A program made the translations under genes and the position numbers. Under the pieces are notes generated by a model, which worked only from the letters and a program-made list of their open reading frames with translations, was not told the origin of the DNA and did not search any database. 64,000 bases of DNA. Source: Eublepharis macularius. Taxonomy: Eukaryota; Chordata; Lepidosauria; Squamata; Eublepharidae. The stretch lies in contig NC_072795.1 in NCBI RefSeq assembly GCF_028583425.1, forward strand, positions 74,910,001 to 74,974,000, written 5' to 3'. This document shows, piece after piece, positions 21,190 to 32,180 of the stretch (position 1 is its first letter; each line of letters starts with the position of its first letter).

Positions 21190-21425
21190 GAGAAGGAGTG
21201 ATTGGGAAGGAGAAATCTCCCAGATTTGCCATCACTCTGACAGTGTACCATCACTTTTGGCGTGAACCCAGGATTCAACCATGGAGTTTCAGTGGAATCC
21301 AAGAGTTTCATCTAACATGACAATGTCACTTCTGGGTTGTTGCTGGAAGTGATGTCATGCTGTTGGAGCTACACTGATCTCCCCCCATTCCTTCACCCAC
21401 TGTTCTGAGTGGTGGTAGGGAACTA
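21190..21425. repeat. MITE-like segment with CATCACTTCTGG motifs
   Basis: Shares 'gtcacttctgggttgttgct' and 'gaagtgatgtcatgctgttg' with 10670-10860. Boundaries not found. Confidence 0.4.
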
Positions 21426-21458
21426 GGGTTGCTTGGCTGGAGGTCTTTTGTTAGAGCT

Positions 21459-21851
21459 AGGGTTGCCAGGTCCCCTTAGCCTGCTGGTGGGAGGTGGGGA
21501 GACCAGGCACTCACCTTTTTTCTTCTCTTCACATGCACGGTGCCAATGTGATGACATCACTTCTGGCAGTGACATCATCATGCCGGCCATGGGAGCGTTC
21601 CCATTTGGGAGCAAAATCAGCCCCAAACAAAGCATGGGAACATTCTTGTGGCCTGCACAACGACGTCACTTCCAGAAGAGATGTTGTTGCATCTGCTGGC
21701 AGCACACGCGCCGTGCATATTCCTGGGGTGCCTGCCTTGGCGAGCGATCTCTAGGTGGCTGAAAATCTCCTGCTGGTCACCAGCGACTGGTGGGCAATCA
21801 AATAAACCACCAGGAGACTGCCTTCCCCCAGTGGGCACCTAGCATTCCTAG
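21459..21851 (+). mobile_element. hAT-type MITE, 'AGGGTTGCC' family, copy 2
   Basis: Starts AGGGTTGCCAGG, ends CATTCCTAG, with a perfect 8-bp target duplication TTAGAGCT (21451-21458, 21852-21859). Inside are the paired motifs 'gatgacatcacttctggcag' and 'gacgtcacttccagaagaga'. 393 bp, non-coding. Confidence 0.82.
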
Positions 21852-22115
21852 TTAGAGCTGGATACCTGGCAGCCCTAGATGAAGCTTTAGGCACTACACA
21901 ATATGCACTGGGATGATTTAGAAGTGCATTAATGCCAATCAGTTTTGCACTGATTTGAGCAAATAACACATCTTGTGAACTTTTTCAGGGTATTCAGTGA
22001 TGATACCTAAGAACCTAGGCTCTAGATCTATACTTATAGACACAGGAAGATTGTAAGACACAGTCTCAGCAGGAAAACATCAGTTTGGCATCACTGAGAT
22101 TCTTCAGTGTTTTGT

Positions 22116-22842
22116 AGGGTTGCCAGGCCCCCTCAACTTCCTGGTGGGGGATTGGGGCCTGGTACTTACCTGCGGGTATGTGGGGGCATGCGCGCAAGCG
22201 CAAAGCACGCATGCGCTCCTGCATGTGCGATGACATCACTTCCAAGAAGTGACATCATCACGCAGCCCCTGGGAACGTGCCTACACTCCACAGGGGCCCA
22301 GATTGGGGATGCTGTGGAGCCTAGAAGTGCTCCTGCCCTCCAGAGCGGCCCAAAACACGCCTGTTTCGTCCCAGATCGGGCTCATTTTGGGCCCATTTTG
22401 GCATGGATCAGGCCAGTTTTGAGCCTCTATGGAGTACGGGAGTGCTCCTGTGCTCTGCAGTAGTCCGAAACAGGCCTAATCCAGGCAAAAACAAGCCCAT
22501 TTTGGGCCACTGCAGAGTGCAGGAGTGCCCTCGCACTCTGCAGTAGCTCAAAATGGGCCTGATCTGTGCCAAAATGGGCCCGAAACAAGCCCAGTCTGGG
22601 CCGAAATGGGCGCGTTTTGGCCCCTGTGGAGGGCAGGAGCACTTCTGCGCTCCACAGCAGTCCCAATCAGGGCCTGATCGGGGCCAAAACAGGCCTAATC
22701 CAGGCCGCTGCAGTGCATGGGAGTGCGCAGCGCTGCAGGGGAGCATACATGGAAGATGCGCTCCCCCTGCTGGCCAGGTAAGCGGGGGCAGGGTGTGGGG
22801 GGGTGGAGGATCCCCTGCCCCTGGGGGGTCTGGCATCCCTAG
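22116..22842 (+). mobile_element. hAT-type MITE, 'AGGGTTGCC' family, copy 3 (expanded)
   Basis: 727 bp, AGGGTTGCCAGG...ATCCCTAG, with flanks tgttttgt / tgttttgg. 22290-22720 is an irregular array of units of the type 'gggccactgcagagtgcagg' and 'cccgaaacaagcccagtctg'. This makes it the longest family member here. Open frames across it (rich in Gly, Pro, Trp) are by-products of the array. Confidence 0.78.
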
Positions 22843-22850
22843 TGTTTTGG

Positions 22851-23652
22851 CATTGCCTTCAATGAGAAAAGGATCAGAAAGGATCTAGTTGTCTAAGAAA
22901 AATCTTGAGTATTTATGCCAGGGCTCCAATCAGACCAATCACTTCTTCCCAATCACTCTTTCTCAGTAAAAAACAAAATTACAGAATTCAATTCATCCCT
23001 AGTAGCTCAAAAGAAGGGCTTTGCCACTTGAATTGTGCCAGGTAATTGAGCACATGTAATATCCTGCAAACAAGCATAGCAAGCTGGGACTGGTTTTCCG
23101 CTATATAAATATTACATTGATTGTCTGTGAGAAAACTTGCACAGCAAAAATAAACATGTATTTGGCCTTAATGGCCTTTTGATTACCATAAATAAGAGCA
23201 CATTTTTGTCTTGATGGCATGGGAAAGCTGAAAACATGGAGTTCATTCTCATCCTGCAGATTCAATTGCACACTTTGTCACCTCGGCCATACCCATGCAC
23301 CCCCCCCATCCTAGGTTTCACTTGGAGACCATCACTTAATCTATGTAAACAGGCTGCAACTCCCCAGAGCTGAATGCAGTTTTGAAATACCACATGCTGC
23401 TTTGTAGTGCCATTTTTGACTAACAAGGAACCAGACTGGAGAACACAATGTGCCCTCTTGCATGGAAAGAGGCAGGCTGTCAACATGTTGCTTGACACAT
23501 GAGTTTCTAAGGGGTGGAAAGTTCCAGAAGGTTTTACAACAGCAAGTTATTGGGATCAGTTGAGGAAGACAGGTTGCAAAGTGCTGCTTGATTCTGGACA
23601 TCCTTGTTTTAATGTGCCAATGTATAACGGTTTCCATTATGTAACATGGTAC
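22851..23652. other. No gene recognised
   Basis: AT-rich, no domain or bounded repeat seen. Confidence 0.45.
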
Positions 23653-23660
23653 AATTTCTA

Positions 23661-24177
23661 CAGGGCCAGCTCTAGGGTTCCCGGCACCTGGGACAACCCA
23701 AGTCTGGCTGCCTTTGTGTGTGCGCACAGTGCGCACGTGCATGCTCCCAAGAGAATGGCGTGGGTGGCCTCCCAGCCCTCTGTGCCACTCGCTTGCACAG
23801 CAGGACAGGGAGCGTGCGGCAAGCTGGCCACCCCCTTAGCTGGGCAGGTGAATGGCACAGAGGGCTGGGAGGCCACCCATGCCATTCGCCTGCCCCGCAG
23901 GACAGGGAGTGCACGGCAAGCCGACCGCCCCCTCAGCGGGGCAGGCGAGTGGCGCTGGCAGCCTCCCAGCTCTGTGCCATTCAACTGCCTGGCTGAGGGG
24001 GTGGCCAGCTTGCCAGGTGCTCCCTGTCCTGCTGGGCAGGTGAATGGCACGGGCGGCCGCTCAGCTGCCTGAGCTGCCGCTGGCATGCTCCCGGTGGCTG
24101 GCAGCTGTGCCCGGCACCCCCTCTTTGGCAGCGCCGGGGCAGACTACCCCCTTGTCCCTCCCCTTGATCTGGCCCTG
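23661..24177 (+). mobile_element. hAT-type MITE with CAGGGCCAG ends
   Basis: 517 bp. Left CAGGGCCAGCTCTAGG and right CCCCTTGATCTGGCCCTG are terminal inverted repeats, with a perfect 8-bp target duplication AATTTCTA (23653-23660 and 24178-24185). The interior is very GC-rich and holds direct and inverted copies of a segment containing 'ggacagggagcgtgcggcaa' and 'gctgggcaggtgaatggcac'. Same family as 13768-18777. Non-coding. Confidence 0.88.
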
Positions 24178-24339
24178 AATTTCTATGCTGAGCTTACAGA
24201 AGTGGAAAATGAATTAATTTTTGCTGGAGCAAGTCATCTTCTGCTTCTGATCCTAAAGAGTATAATTTTGTGCATAGATAAATATTTTGTAGTGATATCT
24301 AGCAAACCACTCAATAACTAGGGCACCCCTGCCTTTTTC

Positions 24340-24545
24340 ATCATCTACTCCACTTTTTATTTTAAAAGCTGCTCAGGGTAGCACAGGGGTTTCTGTTCCT
24401 CATTTTATTCACACAACAGACCTGTGAGGTAGGGTAGGCCAAAAGAGAGTGATTGGCCCAAGGTTATCCAACAAATTTCATGGCATGGGGGGCATTTGAA
24501 CGTGGTCTAAATATCCTAATCCAATACCCGAAAAACATTACATCA
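24340..24545 (-). repeat. tRNA-derived SINE, minus strand
   Basis: Has 'cctgtgaggtagggtaggcc', 'gattggcccaaggttatcca' and a degenerate B-box region 'gcatttgaacgtggtc'. Confidence 0.6.
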
Positions 24546-24559
24546 CACTGGTATTCTAG

Positions 24560-26520
24560 GCACTGGATGTGCCCACTGGAGACATAACTCCTCTTTATGT
24601 TAGGCTGCCTCTTTTCAACATATTCTCTACTATCTGATAGGGGTGTGCACCAAGAAAGTTTCCATTTCTCTTTTGGTTCTGGGGAAGTTCTGGAATAATT
24701 CTGTTCCATTACTAGTTTGGCCTTGGTTGGCTGCTGCTGGCTTGAAACTGATCTGTTTGGTTTTTGTTGGCATGAATTTCAGCCTGCTGTGCACACATTA
24801 GCTGCATATGCACGAATGCATGCTTTTTTCCCCAAGAGGGGGGTGGGGAAATGAGACTCTGGGGCAGCTATTTTTGCCCTTAACCAAAAACAGCATCAAC
24901 CATTAGTCCTCTTAGTCTAAACCATTGATCCACTGAGTTTTTCCTCAAGCACAATAATACACACGCACAACAACAGACCCATAGAAAGTGAGTGTTGATA
25001 GGTGGAGCAGCAGCAGCAGCAGGACATCCCCAAGTAGAAAAGTGCTCCAACAAGTGCAGTACAGCAACATTAAAAATAATCTTGCTTCATGTTCACTTTT
25101 TCCCTGTAGTACCAATAACTTATTACTTTTGCATTCTGCTGCTGCCAGTTGGTTTCATGTTTCTTTGTTCTTTGTAGTTTTGTTCCCACAATGTGTGGTG
25201 AATCCAAATCCTTCTTTTTGATGCTCACTCAGCATTTTGCTGCAAAATGGGGCATTCTCACTACCAATCTTATCTTTCATCCAAGTGCAGGCTGGCAGGC
25301 AGGCAGAATGATTGGTCCCCCCCCCCCCAACAGATCTAAGTTTATTCCATAAGTTTTCCTTTTGCTGTGGGGGCAGGCAGGATTGTCTTTGAAAGGGGTG
25401 AGTAGGTACACATTTGCCATTTGATGCAGAAAAAGAGAAAGCCCTGAAAGATTATGGAAGCAATCCTAAACAGGTCTATTCAGATGTAAGTCCCATGTTA
25501 TTCAATAATGTGTACCCCCAGTGAAGTGTCTTTTGAATTGCAACCTATGATTGAAGTCTCCCTTCCAAACAGTTCCATAGGAGGAGAGGGGGGTGTCTCC
25601 CCTTGCAAGAACCTGATTGGCAGGGAGGGAGAGAATGTCATTTCCTGGGTAGCTATGGGGTGGTGGTAGGTGGGGAGATGCACTCACACACATTGGTCTC
25701 ATTCCTTTTTCCCGCCAACAGTGTCAATTAACATAAGTTCTCTCTCTCTTTGGAATCTGATTGGTGCTCTTCAGGAAAACAAGTTGCTCTCCCGTGAGGC
25801 AAGCCCAGTACCTGTCTGAAGCTGGAAGGTATAAACTGAAATGAAACACACAAAACTTTCTGGTGGGAGGGACAATTTAGTTTCCTGGATTTGGTTTAGC
25901 GTTCTGGAAGCTGCTTTAATGAACGGAACCAGTGATTTCTGTGTGAAATTTTGGCTCTTTTTTCCATTATGTACACCTCTACTATTTGAGCCTAATGTGC
26001 CTTTGGATGAGGCCAAGCTCATTAGGATCCCTTGACTGAATCAAACATAAGATACAAATATCAGGCCATTTATGGAATTACTATGTCACCTCTCTAGACT
26101 CCTACTTGAAATATCTTACAAGTAACATGTGGCTAGCATTGCTGAACTGATGAAAATGTATATGGCTTTCATATTTGGCTGTCAAAAGTGGCTTCTGTGA
26201 GTAATTGCTCCATGTTGTAGTGGTAATGTTTGAAAAGCATTTTCTATATGGTTCATTCTAGTATTGTGGAAATGATCCATGCCAGAACTATTGGTTGGCA
26301 GAAGTGTGCGATTCTGGCATGAAGATTTGTTCAAACCACATGGAAAACAGCTTAGAAATATTACTGCAGCTGTACAGAGTATTGCTATGTAGATGCCATT
26401 TTTGGTAGCTTCAATATGGGGACAATAGATGAAGCAGACTAGGATTGCTTCCACTGAATTCTTTTTAAAAACCTGCTTCTGACTTTCTAGCCTGAAAGGT
26501 GATTTTTTTAAAAAAACTAC
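24560..26520. other. No gene recognised
   Basis: Contains simple tracts (agcagcagcagcagc near 25000, a C-run near 25318). Nothing coding or bounded is supported. Confidence 0.45.
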
Positions 26521-26524
26521 GTTT

Positions 26525-26755
26525 ATGGGGTTCTATTTACTTATGTCATTTACAGCCTACTATTCTCCCCCATGGGGATCCAAAACAGCACACATCATTC
26601 CCCTCTCCTCCATTTTATCTTCACAACAATCCTGTGAGGTAGGTTGGGCTTAGTGTATGTGACTGGCCCAAGATCACCCAGTGATCTCCCATGGCATAGT
26701 GGAGATTCAAACCTGGGCCTCCCAGATTCTAGTCTGACAATCTATTCCGGTCTCA
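26525..26755 (-). repeat. tRNA-derived SINE with LINE-type tail, minus strand
   Basis: Reversed tail 'ttacagcctactattctccc', body 'tcctgtgaggtaggttgggc', 'gactggcccaagatcaccca' and B-box region 'gagattcaaacctgggcctc'. The most complete minus-strand copy here. Confidence 0.65.
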
Positions 26756-26759
26756 CACT

Positions 26760-27530
26760 CGTTAGTTTTATAAACCTCCATTTAGTTTTTTTTTCTCAAG
26801 TGTACAAGTGAAGCCTAATTTCCCTTTTCCCAAATTAAGCTAATTCCTAATCTTTTTGAAAACCTGACTTTAATTTTTGGAAGACTAAAAGATCAACTTA
26901 CTGTCCCTCCCAACCTGGCTTTAATTGTTTGAAGTCCAAGTCACCCTAACAGTTTTTACAAAGTAAGCCCTATGCGCCTTTTAATTTTTTTAAAAATAAT
27001 TTGTCTTATTATTTTGGAAGCCTAACCTGTGCCTACTTCTTTTTTTGGAGAACACTGAACTCTAAACTGAATTTTATTTGTTTTTTTAAAAATACATAAA
27101 CGCTCACCTTAAGTTAACTGTTCTAACCAGAAATTTTCTTCACAACTTGCTACATCAATCAAAAATTTTAAAATTAACAAGAATGCTCCAAAACTTCATG
27201 AAAACACTACCCCAAAAACACAACATAGAAGAATACAAAAAGATAAACTTTTAAAAACAATTAACTTGGAAAATATGCCCCCCACACAGCACAAAGACTT
27301 GAAAAATTAAAAAACTTTTAGAAATGGACAAAATGCAAAGCAGTTAAAATTCTAAAACAAGCCTAGAGGAGAGAACTGTGAACAAAACAGTATAAACCTT
27401 ATTAAACCCTTTTAAAAATAGCACGAACCAAAAGAACTAGGAAGACCCAACTGTAGCCCCTCAGGCAAAAACAAAACCCCCGGAAAAACTTGAAATAATA
27501 TTTTAAATGATAATTTAAAACTAAGTCCAT
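26760..27530. other. No gene recognised; A-rich DNA
   Basis: 27100-27500 is strongly A-rich and G-poor on the plus strand. No bounded repeat identified. Confidence 0.4.
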
Positions 27531-27534
27531 TATG

Positions 27535-27725
27535 GATAAACCAGGTCTGAAGATGTTTCCTTTACAGAGTCAATCCATCTCATGTTGAGGCTTCCTCTTT
27601 TCCTACTGCCTTCATCTTTTTCTAGAATTATTCTGTTTTCCAGTGAGGCTTGTCTTCTCATGATGTATGATAGCCTCAGTTTAGTCATTTTAGCTTCCGG
27701 AGAGAATTCAGGCTTGATTTAAACT
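27535..27725 (-). pseudogene. RTE/BovB-like LINE ORF2 C-terminal fragment
   Basis: On the minus strand a frame reads KPEFSPEAKMTKLRLSYIMR, then EKDEGSRKRGSLNMRWIDSV. The 'MRR...LE...K.EG.RKRG...MRWID' pattern is the C-terminal end of reverse transcriptase ORFs in RTE/BovB-type LINEs. There are about 60 codons and no other domains. It is an old truncated copy. Family is inferred from the motif. Confidence 0.6.
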
Positions 27726-28412
27726 ATAACCTACTTTTATACCTTAAAAAGCTTAAGATGATGTCCATAAACTCATTTCAATGTATGTATGTTTAGGTTC
27801 AAAGCCATGTCATTAACGTAAAATAAAATGTCACACTTTGCTCCTTTATAACTTTATTATTCCTTTTGTCCTTGATGCATGACTTATTTTATGGATGGGT
27901 GCCTATAAAGATAATGTTTTCTTTGAGAGATACTCATTTAGCATGTTACTTATGAGCTCAGGGCAATTGTAAGAACCATGATTGCAAAGAGAAGACTATC
28001 GGCATCCCTATCTTTTTGCATGGGAGATGATCTATGCTGCATCTCTATACCTACGATTTGTGCAAAGGGATTTTTCCTCAGTGCCTGAATGATTTTTGTG
28101 CTGTCAAAGTGCTTTGTTTTCTGAACAAGGTGTTATGCAAAGGAAAACACAGCCCAGGGGAGAAAGAAAAACTCTCAATGGTGGGAAAGCAAGTGAGCTC
28201 AGGAATCTGTGTAGGCTCCTTGGTGTAACAGACATTAATGCAGCTGAACCACTGAAAAGGGAAAAATGTTATCTGAGCAACCAAGACAATTCTTTAGGGA
28301 CAAAGGCAGGGAAGGTCAGAATGAAGTAAAGAGGTACACTAGCAGGAAAAGGACTGTGATGAGAAGAATGGAAGGACATTTTGAAATACACACCATGTTT
28401 TTGTGTGATTTG
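27726..28412. other. No gene recognised
   Basis: AT-rich; nothing supported. Confidence 0.45.
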
Positions 28413-28420
28413 CAATAACT

Positions 28421-28866
28421 AGGGCTGCCAGTCCCCTGGTGGGGGCAGGGGATCCCCTGCATCCAGCCTCCACCCTCCTGCCACCACTCACCTGCCCAGC
28501 AGGGGGAAAGGTATGGGGAACAGGCCTAGAAGGCAAAATACATCCTGGGCAAGCCTGCAGCGGCATGCTGCCAGTGGGGCACTATGATGTCACTTCTAGA
28601 GTGATGTCATCGTGCTGACCATGGGAATGCTCCTGCGCTTTGCTTGGGACCAATTTAGGCTTCAAAGTGGCTGATTTTTAAAGAATCACCCTTGCACAAA
28701 GTGCAGGAGTATTCCTGTAGCCAGCGCAATGATGTCACTCCTGGAATGACCTAGTCACATCAGCACTGGGACTGTGTGCACTTTGTGTATGTGCAAGAAA
28801 GACCTTCAAGGTAAGTGCTAGGTCCCTCCACCTCACTGGGAGGGTAAGGGGACGTGGCAACCCTCG
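28421..28866 (+). mobile_element. hAT-type MITE, 'AGGGTTGCC' family, copy 4
   Basis: 446 bp, AGGGCTGCCAG...GTGGCAACCCTCG. The flanks caataact / caataaac give a slightly decayed 8-bp target duplication. Contains paired 'gatgtcacttctagagtgat' motifs. Confidence 0.72.
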
Positions 28867-28914
28867 CAATAAACAACTGGGACCAACCACACTTTATTTT
28901 TCTTTCCTCTGATG

Positions 28915-29335
28915 CTAAAATCTTCATGACTACATTTATTACTCTTAGCAGAAAATGTATATGCCACCTCTCCAGACACCTGTGCACAACTAAAACGACA
29001 AGACAAAACAAGCCATTAAAAACAGGATAAACCAAATAATGAGCAGCCTAAAAAGAGCATATTGAGCAATGTAAAATGGTATTCATAAAATAGTTTTAGT
29101 CTAGAAGCAGACCATAATACAGCTAAAAAGATGGAGCCTGTTAGTTAAAATCTGGGTAAAAATAAATGTTTTGACCTGGCACCAGTCAAGCCTCAAGGAG
29201 GAGGGCATTCCAGAGGTGAGATGCCACCACTGAAAAAAACAAAACAAAAATCTGTTTTTCTTCCCTTGATCAATCAAAGTAAGAAAGAACCCTGTTACCT
29301 GTAAGTCCACATACTGCATTTTGCACTAAGAGTCT
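28915..29335 (-). repeat. LINE 3'-region-type repeat, truncated
   Basis: Carries 'tatgccacctctccagacac' at its left and 'gaggagggcattccagaggt' in the middle, in the same orientation as the related repeat at 1015-1700. Confidence 0.45.
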
Positions 29336-29339
29336 TTAG

Positions 29340-29450
29340 CTTGTCAGCAGAACAGGGCAACTGGTTTGCTGCTATGTGAAATAGTATGCTGGACTAGATG
29401 GACAACTGGCCTGATCCAGCAGGGCTCTTCTTATGTTCTTTTGAGACCAA
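29340..29450 (+). repeat. CR1 LINE 3' end
   Basis: 'gctggactagatggacaact', 'ggcctgatccagcagggctc' and 'ttcttatgttctttt' form the characteristic squamate CR1 3' terminus, which ends in short octamer-like repeats instead of poly(A). The copy is very short. Confidence 0.75.
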
Positions 29451-31084
29451 ATTAACCTCAATAATTGAAGCCTTTCAGAGGGCAATAAACACGGTTCTTT
29501 TAAAGCTATTTTTAGTTTTGTTTTCTAAAAAAAGTTGGTAAACTATTCTTTCCTATATACTTGGAAAGTCATCTGAGTATGCAGAAATTCCTTCCTTATT
29601 TTTTGACCCCCTTTCACTGCCCTATTGACAGGTTCAAGTCATTTGCTGTTAGAGGGAATAATAAAAAGACATTTTCTCTAATGCTTTATATTTTCTTTCC
29701 TTTAGTAACAGAGGAGGAAAAAAAGATTTATTTTTGCCTGAACATTGAAACTGCTTTCTTAATGACTTGGTATCAAAAGGAAATATGATTTCATTTGGAG
29801 ATTGACCAGACAAGTTCATCATTTTGGAGAGTTATTGGACAAGTTCTTTGCTAGATTATTCCCATAAGGCTAGTAGCTATTTCTACTAATTTCTTCAAAT
29901 CAAGAATTATATTCCCACCATATCCAACAGCCACTAGTAGACTTCTTGAAAGCTAAGTCATTTCACACACTGTAATGTCTTCAGAAAAGACAGACGGCTT
30001 CTAAAGGGTTAAACAAAGATTTATTGTATCTTCATGGTTAATAGGACAAACCAACAACTGCTGCTGCAGAGAGAATAAGCAAAAACCACAGAACAGAGAT
30101 AAGGCCTAGGAGAGTGGCTCAGCCTAACTGAAGCTGAGTTCCACCCCACCACCTACAGTGAGCCAAGAAGACCAATACACTACACACAGAGCCCTATTTC
30201 TTTAATAATGGTCTCACATCCTTTAACTTTACCTGTGGCCAGAACTATCAATCTCTCTCTATACTGGCCCGGTGTTTGTATGATGACACAAGGGTGACCG
30301 CACCTGTGCAAGCACAGTGCTCGTGGGGCTATCCCAGCTAGGAACCTGGAAGTAATGTTGCTGTGTTGCGTGATGCTTTATGATTTTCCCCAGTCTCTAT
30401 AGTTTTTAGGGGAATCCTAAAGTATTGCAGAACTCAGTGACATCATTTCTGATCACACAGCCAGACATTGAAGAGTTGCACAGAACCATTTCCTCCTGCC
30501 TCTGCCTCCCCAACCCTCCTCCCAGTTGCCAGCCTAGGTGCGTGTCACAGCCTGTACAGCACCGACATGTCAACCTGATGGGTATTATGCCAGTAACTGC
30601 ATACCTCAGTGCTGCTATGCCAGAAATAGCAAAAATTGCTAGACACAGGATAGTGTTGGCACTCAGTGCTATTATACAACACTGATGTTGGCAAAGAGGG
30701 TGGCATAGCTTGACGGAATGACACAATGTACTTCCTAAAGGGCTTTCAGACACCATAGATCTATCAGGATGTGTGCAATCTTCTGTGACTGAAATATTGA
30801 GGTATCCATTATAATGAGAGTCCAAGTGACAATAAAATGGACTTTCTTTTCCTGCTTCATATTGGATAAATGTAACCAGGCTGGTAAATGCCAAACTAAA
30901 CTAATAGACTTCTAGAGGTGTAGAGAATTACACTTGCCAGACACTGCCATAATCTCTGGGCCACAAATATTCAGAGAGAGAGACAGAGAAAGACAACAGT
31001 TTTGTTCCCCCAAAGATGCTCTGTCAGAAGGCCCTTTATGATAATGGTACAGTTCTACTCCTTTGCCCCCTCAGTCGGAATGAA
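29451..31084. other. No gene recognised
   Basis: 30000-30290 has a T/A-rich start and could be an LTR fragment, but no partner copy or duplication was found. 30400-30700 holds MITE-like 'gtgacatcatttctgatcac'. Confidence 0.4.
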
Positions 31085-32180
31085 AGGCAGACACAGTATT
31101 TGGGTTCTGAAATGGGCCGCTTTATTAAAATTACAACAATTAAACTATGGCAAGGGCCTAACTAGCAGTACAGGTCAGGCCCTGGGGTCACTCCTGGACC
31201 ACGCCATGACCTGTCTGGGTGAGACACCCACTGCCCCGGGTGCGAGCCATCCATGGTATGGCTGGAACCTGGCCTGGCCAGGCGAAGTGGTTCACCCCTT
31301 TAAAGCTCCCCCACCTGGCCGTACAGCAGTGGGGAGAGACTGGCTTGTCCAGGGGTTCCCCACAAGGGTGTCTGTCCTTGCAACTGGGCCATACAGCAGC
31401 CAGCCACTCCTGACAGACCCCAATTCCCCACCAATGGGGATGTGCCAAGGGTGCTCACCAGCCTGCTCAAATTTTCCCCTAACTTAAATCCTGCCACTGC
31501 AGAGGCCAAGCTTCTGCTTAGGCCTCAGCACCCCACAAATGGCTTAAAGCCAACCTAAGCCCTTGCCGCAGGCCATTCAAACATATACTATTGCCTCTCG
31601 TAGAGAGGTGCACACCATCCCCTTGGTAGAGGTCTGAAAACTTGGCCTGAATTTGCGGATGGAGCAAATAAATCCCCAACCCCCCTGTCGTAGCCTTGAA
31701 TAGGGCTCTGTTGGCCTTTCGCCTAGCCCATTCTAAAGCGTTGTGGTCCAATGCATCCCGCCACAATTGGCATGGAAGCATTGCAGACCAAAAAATCAGG
31801 ACGCTGGGCCAACGCTTGCTATTCTAACTTAAATCCTGCCACCAGGGAATTACCTCAGTCCCAACATGCCAATTACCTTCCTCTTCTCACAGTTCAAGGT
31901 AGGCAACCCCCCCCCCCCCCCTCTATTCCCAAGTGCCAGTCAGGGACAAGGAGAGAAAAATTCCTACCTAGCCCCCAAAGGCGACTGGCTAATCCTGCAC
32001 TGCAATAGGGTGAGGTGGGTGGGCCAAGCACAAGGCACAACTGAAGGCAATGGGGGCAGAGAAGCCAGCTAAGGCTACAGACTCCGCCTCCAATGTTAAG
32101 CCCTGGATGCCAGGGTGCACCTTCTGCTTTCCTCCTTCTGAGGAGGCAAAGAGCGGCCACCGGCCTGAGTGGCTGTTGCC
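31085..32180 (-). mobile_element. Older, rearranged Ngaro fragment
   Basis: Read on the minus strand, the order is: A-like repeat (about 32180-32045), spacer homologous to 9493-9651 (32040-31870), the first bases of B (near 31845-31826), the hydrolase C-terminal half (31800-31518), then a B repeat (31500-31085). The B part matches at 'accccaattccccaccaatg' and at its end around 'cagaacccaaatactgtgtc'. It is clearly diverged from the complete copy. Gag, RT and recombinase are absent. The repeated 'taacttaaatcctgccac' at 31480 and 31826 marks the rearrangement junction. Confidence 0.8.
31518..31800 (-). pseudogene. Ngaro hydrolase C-terminal fragment
   Basis: The minus-strand frame has LWRDALDHNALEWARRKANR, LYQGDGVHLSTRGNSI and LRQGLRLALSHLWGAEA. 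These align with WREALDHDAVERARRKANK, LYRGDGIHLSVQGNEIF and the C-terminus of the complete copy. The Asp and His of block V persist. The Ser and Asn blocks are missing because of the deletion. Confidence 0.85.

Noticed and set aside
22408..22836. 142-codon minus-strand frame
   Set aside because: Lies within the tandem array of a MITE; open only because of the repeat composition.
23658..24086. Long frames on both strands in the GC-rich MITE
   Set aside because: The element has terminal repeats and an 8-bp duplication; the frames follow internal repeats and have no domain.
30000..30290. Possible solo LTR
   Set aside because: No matching copy, no duplication and no clear TG...CA ends in the window.
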